From positions 124,001 through 188,000 of the forward strand of contig JAPLKI010000022.1 of the NCBI GenBank assembly GCA_026388155.1: a stretch of 64,000 nucleotides of DNA, in the 5' to 3' direction. A program made the position numbers and the translations under genes. Numbering within the stretch: the first letter of the stretch is position 1; each line of letters opens with the position of its first letter. The DNA is from Elusimicrobiota bacterium (GTDB lineage: Bacteria; Elusimicrobiota; Elusimicrobia; Elusimicrobiales; UBA9959). This document shows positions 41,258 through 50,767 of this stretch, in pieces. The notes beneath the pieces were generated by a model that was not told where the DNA came from, searched no databases, and saw only the letters and a program-made list of their open reading frames with translations.

Positions 41258-42691
41258 TTACCGGTTCCGTATAACATAGGTTCCCGCCGAGTCTCCCGGC
41301 AGGCTTGCAGCCGCGGTTCCGCCCCGATACTGAATATTGAACTCAGCCGCGGCGGGGGCTTCGTTCAACACAATAAGGACTATATCCCCGGACGGCGTTT
41401 TGAAGGCCGCGTTGGGCAGCGACGGCAGAAGGTTCGAGGCGATCCTTTTTGAACCGGGTCTTACGAATTTTGAAGCGTGCGCCAGCACATAGTAAGCCAC
41501 ATCGCGCTTGATCTCCCGGCCTATGGTGAGCGCGCCCTGGCAGTTCACGCAACCTCCAGCTGTATGCGGGCCGTAGTCCGGATCCGAGGCTAAATTCCAT
41601 TCCAGCACGGTTTTGCTCCAGTTCCTTGTCGCTCCGATAATTAAAGTCCCGAGATGCCATTCAAAATTTTCACGGAACTTGCTTGGCCCGCCGACCCATT
41701 GCTCGGTAAAGTAAACGTTTTTATCCGGATAGGCCTCATGCACCGCGGACAGGGCCGTGATCTCTCCCCCGTATTTATGGAAGGCGGAACCGTCTATGTA
41801 GCGGCCGGCTTCCTCGTCCTCCAGTATGGCTAACGGATATTCCGGCCTGTCGCAATTATGGTCGTACAGCAGTATTTTAGTCTTCAGGCCGTCTTTTTTA
41901 AACTCCGGGCCCAGATATCTTTTTATGAAAAGAGCCTGTGTCTCGGCCGGCATGAACATGCTGGGATTATTGTCCGGGTTCAAGGGTTCGTTTTGCACCG
42001 TGATCGCGTCAATGTTTATGCCTTCGGCCCGCATGGCTCCGATGTATTTTGCCAGATACCGCGCGTAAACCCCGTAGTATTCCGGTTTTAAGGACCCGCC
42101 TTTTGAGTTCCCGTTGGTTTTCATCCATGCCGGCGGGGACCACGGCGAACCAAGCAGTTTGAGTCCGGGATTTACCGCCAGTATCTGTTTAAGCACCGGG
42201 ATAAGGGCCTCTTTATCCGGCGCGATGCTGAAGCCGGCCAGCTCCGGATCTTTTTGTTCAGAGTCCGAAGGCAGGTCGTTATAAGAAAAAACCCGCCCGT
42301 CCAGGTCCGACGCGCCTATGCTGATCCTTAAATAACTGAGTCCGATGGCGCCGCCGTCAACGGCAAAAAGCTCATGCAGTAATTCCGCTCTTTCCGGCTG
42401 CGGCAGATCCTGTATCAATCTGGCGCTGCCGCCGGTAAGCGTGCAGCCGAAGCCGTCAATTTCCTGATAGCTTACGCCCGGGTCTATTTTTATGGCCAAG
42501 CCGGGTGCGGCCTCCTGTTTGTCAAAATGAAGCGAACCGGGCTGTTGTTGAAATAAGACGGAGCCGTCCGCTTTCGTCAGCCAGAATTCAGCCGCAGCCG
42601 CGTGCCGGTCCGGGGCGGATGCCGTGTTTTTCAGGGCGCCGTTCCTTAAAGCGCAGCCTGCAGCCAGGGCCAGAAGCGCGGCCGCGCACAT
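41258..42691 (-). CDS. GH30 glucanase/glucosylceramidase-like lipoprotein (second)
   Basis: This is a GH30 enzyme of 477 residues from the ATG at 42691. Barrel motifs are IDGFGCTLTGGSARLI, LRISIGASDLDG, GSPWSPPAWMKTNG, acid/base in ITVQNEPLNP and nucleophile in VYFTEQWVGG. A lipobox (LALAAGC) is present, but the signal begins abruptly with no basic residue. The frame is open upstream and encodes KTWKPADFRFAGAR, a good basic n-region, preceded by GGAGG and ATT/ATA codons but no ATG. A non-standard start near 42742 is therefore possible. The enzyme is diverged from the first GH30, so it is not a recent duplicate. Confidence 0.88.
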   Translation of the reverse strand: MCAAALLALAAGCALRNGALKNTASAPDRHAAAAEFWLTKADGSVLFQQQPGSLHFDKQEAAPGLAIKIDPGVSYQEIDGFGCTLTGGSARLIQDLPQPERAELLHELFAVDGGAIGLSYLRISIGASDLDGRVFSYNDLPSDSEQKDPELAGFSIAPDKEALIPVLKQILAVNPGLKLLGSPWSPPAWMKTNGNSKGGSLKPEYYGVYARYLAKYIGAMRAEGINIDAITVQNEPLNPDNNPSMFMPAETQALFIKRYLGPEFKKDGLKTKILLYDHNCDRPEYPLAILEDEEAGRYIDGSAFHKYGGEITALSAVHEAYPDKNVYFTEQWVGGPSKFRENFEWHLGTLIIGATRNWSKTVLEWNLASDPDYGPHTAGGCVNCQGALTIGREIKRDVAYYVLAHASKFVRPGSKRIASNLLPSLPNAAFKTPSGDIVLIVLNEAPAAAEFNIQYRGGTAAASLPGDSAGTYVIRNR

Positions 42692-42829
42692 GCGGGCCCC
42701 CGCAAATCTAAAGTCCGCCGGTTTCCATGTCTTTATAATACGCCTCCCATAATGCCGTTTAATATTGTTTAATGTTATTTATTGTAAATCTTAATTTCCA
42801 AAGTTACAACACAAAAAAGGGCGATATAA

Positions 42830-43011
42830 GCTAACCTGAATCCTGGAGTTTAATCTGGTTTCCATAAGAGAATCAGGTGAATAAAAAAATGCAGGATTCC
42901 CCGCAGCAGCGGGTCGAAAACTAAGCCCCGCTCTTTTGGATTAATGTTCAGCCAAAAGGGCGGGACACCTGAGCTCCGCGAGGGGAAAAATGCAACTGCA
43001 TTTTTCAGGCT
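42830..43011 (+). repeat. Left arm of the inverted repeat framing the PTS genes
   Basis: These 182 bases match the reverse complement of 47692-47872 from end to end, almost identical over the inner 125 bases and weaker outside. The inner part holds the CCCGCTCTTTTGG hairpin and a GAAAAATGCA/TGCATTTTTC palindrome. The outer 60 bases correspond to the last codons and stop of the phospholipase-like gene in the right arm. Here they carry an early stop, so this arm contains a decayed copy of that gene end. Confidence 0.9.
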
Positions 43012-43089
43012 GACGGCGCGGTGCCGCTGATGCGTATTTAAAGCCGGGTGTTTCGGAACATGAAAAAAAGATAAGGAGACCATTAAACA

Positions 43090-45645
43090 ATGAATAACCA
43101 GAATTCCGTGGAACAAGCCGCCTCAATAACGCTTCTGGCCCCGCTCTCAGGCATACTTGTTCCCATCGAAACTGTTCCGGATCCGGTTTTCGCCAGAAAA
43201 ATAGTCGGTGACGGGATCTCTCTTGACCCGACGACACAGGTTCTGCTGGCTCCCTGCGCGGGGTCGGTTCTCAATGTCCATTCAGCCGGCCACGCCCTGA
43301 CCCTCAAAACGGGCGGCGGGCTGGAAATCCTGCTGCATATCGGTATCGATACGGTGCAGTTGAAGGGAGAAGGGTTTACCCCTCGTGTTAAGGCGGGGGA
43401 CCAGGTAACGGCGGGGCAGCCTCTGATAGAATTTTCCGCCGACGAAACAGCGAAAAAAGCGCGCAGTCTCCTCACCCAGATCGTCATCACCACACCGGAG
43501 CGCGTCAGCGCCATGCGCAAATACGCCGGCAGCGTCAGCGCGGGTAAAGATCCTGTTTTGACTATTGACCTTGCAGCCGGCGGAACCGCCCAGGCGGCGC
43601 CTGAAACCGGCGCCCCTATCGTTTCGGAAGCGGTGATAATACCGAACAGCTCCGGCCTGCACGCCCGGCCGGCCGCCACACTGGCCAAGCTCGCGCGCGG
43701 GTACCGCTGCGACCTGCGCCTGCGCAAGGGCGACGCCCAGGCCAACATCCGCAGCGTCTCGTCCATCATGAGCCTGGACATAAGGCGGGGGGACAAGGTT
43801 TTTCTCGAAGCCCGCGGGGCGGACGCCAAAGAAGCTCTTGACGCCATTGTCCCATCCCTTGAGAAAGGGCTTGGCGAAGAAGCCGGGAGCGCCCCATCCG
43901 CCGCGGCGCCTTCAGGGCCGGCGACCTCGCGCCCTGGTCCGTCCGGAGACGCCAACCTGCTTAACGGCATCGGCGCCTCTTCGGGTTTGGCTGTCGGACG
44001 GGCTTTTATCCTGTCGGAAACGGAAAGCCGGGTGCCGGAACACGGCGAAACGCCGGAAATGGAAAGACGGCGGCTCGATGAAGCCCTTGCGGCGGCCCGT
44101 CTGCAGATCGCCGCTCTTCAGGACCGCCTGAGGATTTCAGGCGATGCTGGCAAATCCGCTATTTTCGACGCCCACATGGAACTTTTGGAAGACCCGGACC
44201 TGCTTAACCTTGCTGCGAGCGCCATCGCGAAAGGCAAGAGCGCCGCTTTCTCCTGGAAAGAGGCTTTCACCGCCCATGCCGACCGGCTGGCGGGAATGTC
44301 AAATGAACTCCTGGCCGCGCGCGCCGGCGACCTGCGGGATGTGGGCCGCCGCGTGCTTAAGCACATGCTCGGAGGGCCTGATAAAGATATTACCGGTATT
44401 CCGGAGGGCAGCATTTTGATAGCGGAAGAGCTTACTCCGTCGGATATCGTTTCACTGGACAGGACAAAGGTGTTCGGCAGCGCCACGGTCGGCGGAGGTG
44501 CCACTTCGCATATCGCGATACTCGCCCAGTCGTTCGGTTTTCCGCTCGTGGTCGGCCTGGAACCGCGCGCGCTGGAAATACGCGCCGGCGACCAGGTGAT
44601 ACTGGATGGGGACAATGGCACTGTCCGCCTTAACCCCTCCGCGGGCGATATGGACCGGGTAAAAACCCGTCAGTCCCGCGCGGCTGAATTGCGGCGGGAA
44701 GAAGCGAACGCCACCGACCGGCCGGCGGTCACCCTTGACGGTCACAGAGTGGAAGTGTTCGCTAACATCGGTAAGACGGGCGAAGCCGCCAAAGCGGTGA
44801 AAATGGGAGCGGAGGGAGTGGGGCTGCTCCGCTCGGAATTCCTGTTCCTCGACAGGGCCGAGGCGCCCGGGGAAGACGAGCAGGCGCTGGCGTACCAGGA
44901 GGCCGCTGCGGCTCTCGGCAAAGAACGCCCTTTCATTATACGCACGCTGGACGTGGGGGGCGACAAGCATCTGCCCTATCTCCAGATCCCCAAGGAAGAA
45001 AATCCGTTCCTGGGCGAACGCGGCATCAGGGTGGGGCTGGACCGCCCGGATATTCTAAGAACCCAGGTGCGCGCCATCCTGCGCGCGGCCGCCGCCGGAA
45101 AAGTCCGGATAATGTTCCCCATGATCTCCGATATCGGTGAGTATCGCGCGGCCCGGGCCATCGTGCTTGAGGAAGCGAAGCGGCTTAGCGTAGCGCCAGT
45201 CCCGATAGGAATAATGGTTGAAGTCCCGTCCGCGGCCGTCATGGCGGAGGTGTTCGCCGTAGAGGCGGATTTCTTCTCCATCGGCACGAACGATCTGACG
45301 CAATATACGCTGGCCATGGACCGCGGCCATCCAAGGCTTGCGGGAAAAGCGGACGCGCTGCACCCCAGCGTCCTGCGGCTTATCGGCATAGTGGTTGAAG
45401 CCGCGCGCGCCCGAGGGAAAACCGTAGCCGTCTGCGGAGGGCTTGCCGGAGACCCAAGGGGGATCCCGCTGCTGATAGGCCTTGGCGTAACCGAGCTTAG
45501 CGTAAACGCGCCCGCGGTGCCGTCCGTAAAAGCGGCGGTGCGGCGCCTTAAACTTGAAGACTGCAGGCGGCTGGCAAAGCGCGCGGTCTCTTTCGGAACG
45601 GCCGCGGAAGTGCGCGCCCTGATCCCCGTTCACGCTCAGGAATAA
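43090..45645 (+). CDS. PTS fusion protein EIIA(Glc)-HPr-Enzyme I
   Basis: This is an 851-residue triple fusion. Residues about 8-155 form a glucose-type EIIA ([12 protein letters not shown]; phospho-His83 in EILLHIG). Residues about 178-265 form HPr (phospho-His191 in [10 protein letters not shown]; Ser-46-like region in VSSIMSLDI). Residues about 290-851 form Enzyme I (phospho-His474 in [37 protein letters not shown]). The usual CGE of the C-terminal active site reads CGG here. This architecture resembles NagF-type proteins. It passes phosphate from PEP to the next-door EIICBB without separate general PTS proteins. Alanine and proline linkers join the domains. Confidence 0.92.
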   Translation: MNNQNSVEQAASITLLAPLSGILVPIETVPDPVFARKIVGDGISLDPTTQVLLAPCAGSVLNVHSAGHALTLKTGGGLEILLHIGIDTVQLKGEGFTPRVKAGDQVTAGQPLIEFSADETAKKARSLLTQIVITTPERVSAMRKYAGSVSAGKDPVLTIDLAAGGTAQAAPETGAPIVSEAVIIPNSSGLHARPAATLAKLARGYRCDLRLRKGDAQANIRSVSSIMSLDIRRGDKVFLEARGADAKEALDAIVPSLEKGLGEEAGSAPSAAAPSGPATSRPGPSGDANLLNGIGASSGLAVGRAFILSETESRVPEHGETPEMERRRLDEALAAARLQIAALQDRLRISGDAGKSAIFDAHMELLEDPDLLNLAASAIAKGKSAAFSWKEAFTAHADRLAGMSNELLAARAGDLRDVGRRVLKHMLGGPDKDITGIPEGSILIAEELTPSDIVSLDRTKVFGSATVGGGATSHIAILAQSFGFPLVVGLEPRALEIRAGDQVILDGDNGTVRLNPSAGDMDRVKTRQSRAAELRREEANATDRPAVTLDGHRVEVFANIGKTGEAAKAVKMGAEGVGLLRSEFLFLDRAEAPGEDEQALAYQEAAAALGKERPFIIRTLDVGGDKHLPYLQIPKEENPFLGERGIRVGLDRPDILRTQVRAILRAAAAGKVRIMFPMISDIGEYRAARAIVLEEAKRLSVAPVPIGIMVEVPSAAVMAEVFAVEADFFSIGTNDLTQYTLAMDRGHPRLAGKADALHPSVLRLIGIVVEAARARGKTVAVCGGLAGDPRGIPLLIGLGVTELSVNAPAVPSVKAAVRRLKLEDCRRLAKRAVSFGTAAEVRALIPVHAQE

Positions 45646-45680
45646 ACTTCCCCCGTTTCCCGGGGAGACAAAGGAGATTT

Positions 45681-47462
45681 ATGGAAAATCCATTCAAGAA
45701 AGCGTTCTCTCTTCTTCAGAAGATCGGCAAATCCCTGATGCTTCCGGTGTCGGTCCTCCCTGTGGCCGGACTGCTGCTGGGACTCGGGAGCGCGAACTTC
45801 ACCTTCGTTCCCGTACTGATCTCAAAGCTGATGGCGCAGGCGGGAGGAGCCATTTTCGGCAATCTTCCTCTGATATTCGCCATAGGCGTCACCCTGGGCC
45901 TTACGAGTAACGACGGAGTGGCGGCGCTGGCCGGCACGGTGGGCTACGCGGTCATGATAGCTACCATGGGAGTGATGGGCGCGATGATGCACACCACGCT
46001 CACCCCCGTGATGGGCATGGATTCGCTCGATACCGGCGTGTTCGGCGGACTGCTGATCGGCGCGGTGTCCGGTTTCCTGTTTAACCGCTTCTACCGGGTA
46101 AAACTGCCGCCGTATCTGGGCTTCTTCGCCGGCAAGAGGCTGGTGCCTATTCTGAGCGCCTTCGCGGCTATCGCATTAGGCTGCGTTCTCAGCCTTGTGT
46201 GGCCGCCTATCGGGGGGGCCATCGCCAAATTTTCGGTATGGGCGTCATCCGGTTCTCCGGCCACGGCGTTCGGCATCTACGGCGTGGTGGAAAGGTCGCT
46301 CCTCCCGTTCGGCCTGCATCATATCTGGAACGTGCCCTTTTTCTTCCAGGCGGGGTCGTACTTCGACCCTGTGACCCAGAAGATCATCCATGGGGAGTTG
46401 TTCCGGTTCACGGCCGGCGATCCCACGGCCGGCAATATGGCCGGCGGATACCTGTTCAAAATGTGGGGGCTTCCCGCCGCCGCGATGGCGATCTGGTACA
46501 ACGCCAAGCCGTCGCAGCGGGCAAGGATAGGCGGCATTATGATGTCGGCGGCCCTGACCTCCTTCCTGACCGGGATCACCGAACCCATAGAGTTCGCGTT
46601 CATGTTCGTGGCGCCCGTCCTTTACGGCTTGCACGCCGTCCTTGCCGGGGCCGCGTTCTCCCTGTGCATACTGCTGGGCCTGAAACACGGGATGACTTTT
46701 TCCCACGGGCTCATCGACTTCATCGTCCTCTTCCCGAAATCTTCCCACGCGCTCTGGTTCCTGGTGATAGGGCCTTTGTGGGCGTTGATGTATTTCGGGA
46801 TCTTTAATTTCGCCATCCGGCGGTGGAATCTGATCACTCCCGGCAGGGAACCTGACGCCGGCGAGGATGCGGCGCAGTCGCGGCCTGTCCACGAATTCTC
46901 GCATCAGCTGGCTTTGGCTTTCGGCGGCAAAAGCAATCTGAAAAGCCTTGACGCCTGCATCACCCGTCTGCGGGTTGAGGTATACCACATCGCGAAAGTG
47001 GACCCGGAACGCCTTAAAGGCCTGGGGGCTGCAGGAGTCATGGTGGTGGGAAGCGGGGTACAGGCTATATTCGGCACGCAATCGGAAAACATGAAAACGG
47101 ACCTGCAGGAATATCTGGCAACGGCTGGCGCTGAAGCCGAAGTAACGGAACGCCAGCCGGCCGCCGCGCCGGCTCCCGCCGCCGCGGGCTTCGCGGAACC
47201 TGAGCGCGATCCGGAAGCTGCCGGCAAGGCGCGGGCATGGATCGACGCGCTGGGCGGGGCAGCGGCTATCCGCTCCGTGGAAGCGTGCGCCCAGACCCGT
47301 CTGCGCGTGGTTATCGCTCCTGACAGAACGCTGGATATGGACCGGTTGAAAAAGGCGGGTGTTCCGGAAATAATGAAGTTCCCCGACGGGGTCTGCCATT
47401 TGATAGTGGGCTTGAACGCCGATCAATACGGCGTGGAGATGAAAGCTCTTCTCTCTGATTAA
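45681..47462 (+). CDS. PTS glucose-type EIIC-EIIB-EIIB permease
   Basis: This is a 593-residue protein. The EIIC part (about residues 1-390) begins [20 protein letters not shown] and carries [13 protein letters not shown] and [12 protein letters not shown], close to PtsG-type glucose permeases. The first EIIB (about 400-470) has phospho-Cys426 in [11 protein letters not shown] second EIIB-like domain (about 515-593) has Cys536 in [11 protein letters not shown]. An Ala/Pro linker separates them. Two EIIB domains in one chain are unusual. It takes up and phosphorylates glucose or a close analogue. A GGAG site lies six bases before the ATG, 35 bases after the fusion gene. Confidence 0.92.
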   Translation: MENPFKKAFSLLQKIGKSLMLPVSVLPVAGLLLGLGSANFTFVPVLISKLMAQAGGAIFGNLPLIFAIGVTLGLTSNDGVAALAGTVGYAVMIATMGVMGAMMHTTLTPVMGMDSLDTGVFGGLLIGAVSGFLFNRFYRVKLPPYLGFFAGKRLVPILSAFAAIALGCVLSLVWPPIGGAIAKFSVWASSGSPATAFGIYGVVERSLLPFGLHHIWNVPFFFQAGSYFDPVTQKIIHGELFRFTAGDPTAGNMAGGYLFKMWGLPAAAMAIWYNAKPSQRARIGGIMMSAALTSFLTGITEPIEFAFMFVAPVLYGLHAVLAGAAFSLCILLGLKHGMTFSHGLIDFIVLFPKSSHALWFLVIGPLWALMYFGIFNFAIRRWNLITPGREPDAGEDAAQSRPVHEFSHQLALAFGGKSNLKSLDACITRLRVEVYHIAKVDPERLKGLGAAGVMVVGSGVQAIFGTQSENMKTDLQEYLATAGAEAEVTERQPAAAPAPAAAGFAEPERDPEAAGKARAWIDALGGAAAIRSVEACAQTRLRVVIAPDRTLDMDRLKKAGVPEIMKFPDGVCHLIVGLNADQYGVEMKALLSD

Positions 47463-47691
47463 CGCCGCCTGAGCGGTCTCCTTCGGACGGGCTGCGCGGC
47501 TTTAAAAATCGCGTTTTTCAGCATCATATAGTTTAAGATGAAATGGGGGGCTGTGGATCTGTGGAGACAAAGGGGCCGGGGCCTTGCAGCTAAACCGGGA
47601 CCTGACCCCGCTATCCGGCGCCGGGGCCGCAACTCAAAACCAACTTATTTTCCAGGCGCGCAACCGCTGATTATTTTTTGGCCGCTTTCTT
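47463..47691. other. Non-coding spacer after the PTS operon
   Basis: No gene is visible. It contains GC-rich, partly self-complementary sequence around 47570-47630 (GGGGCCGGGGCC, CCGGGACCTGACCCCG, GGCGCCGGGGCCG) that could fold, and an A/T-rich stretch near 47645. I do not recognise a known RNA family or a clear terminator here. Confidence 0.4.
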
Positions 47692-47872
47692 AGCCTGAAA
47701 AATGCAGTTGCATTTTTCCCTTCGCAGAACTCAGGTGTCCCGCCCTTTTGGCTGAACATTAATCCAAAAGAGCGGGGCTTGGTTTTCGACCCGCTCCTGC
47801 GTGGAATCCTGTGTTTTTTTATTTACCTGATTTGCCAATGGAAATCGTCTTGAATGCAGGATTCAGGTTAGC
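47692..47872 (-). repeat. Right arm of the inverted repeat framing the PTS genes
   Basis: This is the partner of 42830-43011 in the opposite orientation. Its outer 54 bases code for the intact C-terminus and stop of the phospholipase-like gene. The inner part holds the same hairpin and palindrome downstream of that stop, so the repeat probably originated as the end and downstream region of that gene. Confidence 0.9.
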
Positions 47873-48448
47873 GGTGGTCTTTTGGTACAGCGCCCGCTTA
47901 ACTTTAAGGGCGGGTATCGCGGCGTCCGTGTACGCCAGCTCGCTTTTTAATTGCTGGCACTTTTCGGTCTTTTTGACCGACTTTTTCACGAGGTTCATTA
48001 TGGCCGCCATCAAAGCCTGCCCTGTCTTGGCGCCGTTATTTGCGGGCAAATCCACCGGCGCACCCATTTCAGCGCACCCGTTGTCCGCCCATTCTTTCTG
48101 AAGGGACGGCTTCAGAAGGGTCAAACCGTCGATAAGCTGTTTGTCCGCGTCGTCTTCCTTCGCTTTATCGCTGCTGCAATAGTCTTTGTCATGCGCAACG
48201 CATAGTTTATCCACCTCGTCCTTCGGCGGGAGAAGCTGGATGCCGGTTTTACAAATATCTTTGTCGCCTCCGGAGGGATTCCATTTACCGTTGCTCCACC
48301 CCGATCCGCAATAGTTGCCGTGAGTGGGGACGGCCTGGTTTAACTGGTTTTTCGACGGCAGACCGGCAAAAGCATCCACTGAAATTAAACACTGGCTAAA
48401 AAAACAGAAACAGACCGATATTTTTTTTAAGTTTATAGTGTTTTTCAT
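47819..48448 (-). CDS. Secreted phospholipase A2-like protein
   Basis: This is a 209-residue protein with a signal peptide (MKNTINLKKISVCFCFFSQ and following, cleavage near DAFAG). The mature part has the calcium-loop pattern NYCGSGWSNGKW and the catalytic pattern LCVAHDKDYC, with His-Asp in place. A later acidic segment (KEDDADKQLIDGL) could supply the third catalytic residue. This matches the secreted phospholipase A2 fold rather than bacterial patatin types. Several cysteines can form disulfides in the periplasm or outside. The ATG at 48448 follows a GGGG site by eight bases. The C-terminal codons lie in the inverted repeat. Confidence 0.72.
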   Translation of the reverse strand: MKNTINLKKISVCFCFFSQCLISVDAFAGLPSKNQLNQAVPTHGNYCGSGWSNGKWNPSGGDKDICKTGIQLLPPKDEVDKLCVAHDKDYCSSDKAKEDDADKQLIDGLTLLKPSLQKEWADNGCAEMGAPVDLPANNGAKTGQALMAAIMNLVKKSVKKTEKCQQLKSELAYTDAAIPALKVKRALYQKTTANLNPAFKTISIGKSGK

Positions 48449-48573
48449 AATATACACCCCGATTTTTATGATTTAAACGAGCGCGTGTTAAACGTATGCG
48501 ATAGCATACCACGAACCCGGCCATTAGTCAATATGGGTATAAGGGACGTTGCTTAAACGCTTAAATGCAGTCG

Positions 48574-49371
48574 CTAGTCTGTCCGCTTGGCGGCTTTTCC
48601 CAGGCAGGCGAGCCAAAGCAGTTCTTTTTCATAGGCGGCGAGCGAGGGCAGAATAAAATCCCTGGCGGGAGTTCTTTTCTTAATGCCTCGGAACGCGCGG
48701 TTCATGAAAGGCTTCGAGAACGTGCGGGCTTCAAGCTCGTCAAGGGTCAGGCGGAAGTTCTCAGCGCTTGAATAGGTTTTGGCCGCGCCGAGCCCGGAAA
48801 AGTCAAACTCGTCATATTTAAACCGCAGGTGCGGAAAATCGCCCTGCGCGCTGAAAATATCGGAGTATAAAACTATTTCCTTCCGGGGCCGCGGCGCCGG
48901 AGCATTTGGCCGGTCATTTCCGGGTTTTATGAGAGCCGGTAAAAATTTGCGCCGCAACTCTTCAAGCAGGTCCGCTTCAAGCTCAGCCGGCATTCTTACG
49001 GGCGGCAGAAAAAATTCAACGGCCGCCGCCGCAAGCATTGTCACACTGTCGTAGCGGACAAAGTCTTTTTGCACCTTGTTCTGATAGTAGAAGCCGTCGC
49101 TTTTAAATTCTATTTTTCCAGCGGCGACCGGGCGCGGCAGGAGGGGGAGATCCGGGCTTGCAATTACCATGGTTTTAAGCCTGGCGCTGTCGGCCTGGGC
49201 GCGCGCCTTCATGACAGGTTCCAAACCGATGCCTTCGATCAGGAAACCGGGAGAGACTTTCAGGCACAGTTCGGCTTCTTTCTGTTCAAGGCCCAAAGCG
49301 GAGACCATAAAAGCGGCGGCTTTATCGTTCGCGGTTTCCGGTTCGGAGAGTATAAGTGAATATTTTTCCAT
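48574..49371 (-). CDS. Conserved-looking protein with an L7/L12-like N-terminal domain, function unknown
   Basis: This is a 265-residue soluble protein. Residues 1-65 (YSLILSEPETANDKAAAFMV, LGLEQKEAELCLKVSPGF) have the pattern of a ribosomal L7/L12 C-terminal-like domain. The fit is only by eye. The middle contains YYQNKVQKDFVRYDSVTMLA and a helix rich in Glu/Leu, and a second half from about residue 165 begins with EIVLYSDIFSAQGDFPHLRF. I do not recognise the family. The ATG at 49371 gives a natural N-terminus; a longer frame runs through a hairpin spacer. It follows the cysteine desulfidase-like gene on the same strand. Confidence 0.65.
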   Translation of the reverse strand: MEKYSLILSEPETANDKAAAFMVSALGLEQKEAELCLKVSPGFLIEGIGLEPVMKARAQADSARLKTMVIASPDLPLLPRPVAAGKIEFKSDGFYYQNKVQKDFVRYDSVTMLAAAAVEFFLPPVRMPAELEADLLEELRRKFLPALIKPGNDRPNAPAPRPRKEIVLYSDIFSAQGDFPHLRFKYDEFDFSGLGAAKTYSSAENFRLTLDELEARTFSKPFMNRAFRGIKKRTPARDFILPSLAAYEKELLWLACLGKAAKRTD

Positions 49372-49402
49372 GTCGTTACTGTACAGGTAGATAGAATTCA
49401 GG

Positions 49403-49446
49403 AGACAGAATCCGGAATTCTGACTTCTGAATTCCGGATTCCGTCT
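49403..49446. repeat. 18-bp inverted repeat hairpin
   Basis: AGACAGAATCCGGAATTC and its near-perfect complement (one mismatch in 18) flank an 8-base loop. Extra GAATTC/GGATTC words lie beside it. It sits between two minus-strand genes with no T run, so it is more like an mRNA stem or a word-repeat spacer than a terminator. Confidence 0.8.
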
Positions 49447-49465
49447 GCTTGGAAAATTCCCCATC

Positions 49466-50752
49466 TCACATATTTTTTGCCGACATTATTTCAAGTATTA
49501 CTCTGTCAACCTGGGCCATTCCGGTTTTCGAAATAAGGGCTATGTTTTTTATTGTTTCTTCGGCTGTTTTGCCTATAAAACCTTCAAGCTCGCTTATGCC
49601 TTCGCCGTTGATCGCCATGTATGCGGCCCTTATGGCCGAATCAGCGGAAGAGGCCACTTTAAGAGCGCAGCCGCTTTTAGCCCCGTCGCAAAGAGTTCCG
49701 CCTATATCGCTTATTACATTGTTAACCGCAAGCGTGGCGGAGGCCAGGTTCGCGCCCCTGCGCTGCCAGACTATAGCCACGGCCGCGCTCACTCCGGCGG
49801 CCACGGCGCAGCCGCATATGGGGGCAAGCTCTCCGGTGTAAACTTTGATATAGGCGTTAACCAGGTGGGAAAGCGCTATGCTCTTCAAAATTCTTTTTTC
49901 AGGCACTTTAAAAGCTTTCCCGACCAGGTAAGGCACAAGTATAGCCACCACGCCCTGGTTGCCCGACTGTCCGCTTGACATCACGGGCAGCGGAGCGCCG
50001 GCCATCCTCGCGTCGGTGGCTGCCGCGGTGGTAAGCTTGGCCGTTGAAAGTATGTCTTTTTTAATATAGCCTTTGGCGATAAGGTCGGCTATATAATAGC
50101 CCACTTTTTTTATTTTAAGGCCTTCTTTTGAAGCGGCAAGATTAAGGGCGACGCCTTCTTTTATATAGGCAAGCTGGGCGGGAGTTACGGTCCCGATCTC
50201 TTTGAAAAGTTTTTTAAAACCGGCTTTGCGCAAAACTGATTTGTATGCCGCGTGAGTCCCGCCTGAGGCCCCCGCTTTTTTGCGCAGTATTATTCTGCCG
50301 TCTTTTTTTAAAAGAGTGACGGCGCTATGGCTGTTTTCAACCTCACAAAGCGCCCTGTGGTTCAGCGAACGCGCTTCCGCTGAAATATAAATCCCTTTTT
50401 TGGCGAAGTCAATGGCTATGGAAACGGCGCCTTTGCGCAGCATGGCCCGTGCCTTTTTTAAATCGGAAGCCGCGAGCTCCTTGAAAATAGCGGAACCGGC
50501 TTCAGGGCGGGCTATAACCGCCCCCAGCGCCGCGGCCATCAGGTTGCCCTTCTCCCCGCGCGTGTTCGGCAGCGCCACGGCAAGGCCGTTTTTATATGTG
50601 CCGGGGTCCAGCTTTAGCTTTAACGAAATGGTATTCCCGGGTAACAGCAGTTTGGCTGCATTCGCGGCGCAAAAAGCCACGGCCACCGGCTCGGTGCAGC
50701 CCATAGCCGGGTAAACTTCATGTTTCAGTACTTCATTCAGCAGTTTTCCCAT
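49466..50752 (-). CDS. L-cysteine desulfidase/serine dehydratase-like protein (UPF0597, CyuA/YhaM)
   Basis: This is a 428-residue enzyme of the UPF0597 family. Members such as CyuA and the Methanocaldococcus enzyme use a 4Fe-4S cluster to split L-cysteine into pyruvate, ammonia and sulfide. Cluster-type cysteines appear in AMGCTEPVAVAF, ELAPICGCAVAAG and GTLCDGAKSGCALK. MSSGQSGNQG and a long Ala-rich helical region are also family features. It is cytoplasmic and oxygen-sensitive, in keeping with an anaerobic host. The start follows AAGAAG and lies beside a word-repeat spacer. Confidence 0.9.
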   Translation of the reverse strand: MGKLLNEVLKHEVYPAMGCTEPVAVAFCAANAAKLLLPGNTISLKLKLDPGTYKNGLAVALPNTRGEKGNLMAAALGAVIARPEAGSAIFKELAASDLKKARAMLRKGAVSIAIDFAKKGIYISAEARSLNHRALCEVENSHSAVTLLKKDGRIILRKKAGASGGTHAAYKSVLRKAGFKKLFKEIGTVTPAQLAYIKEGVALNLAASKEGLKIKKVGYYIADLIAKGYIKKDILSTAKLTTAAATDARMAGAPLPVMSSGQSGNQGVVAILVPYLVGKAFKVPEKRILKSIALSHLVNAYIKVYTGELAPICGCAVAAGVSAAVAIVWQRRGANLASATLAVNNVISDIGGTLCDGAKSGCALKVASSADSAIRAAYMAINGEGISELEGFIGKTAEETIKNIALISKTGMAQVDRVILEIMSAKNM

Positions 50753-50767
50753 ATTATCTTCTTGGAG

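Noticed and set aside
46245-47426. Long open frame antisense to the EIICBB gene
   Set aside because: It is a shadow of the GC-rich permease gene, with a composition rich in Arg, His and Gly and no family match.
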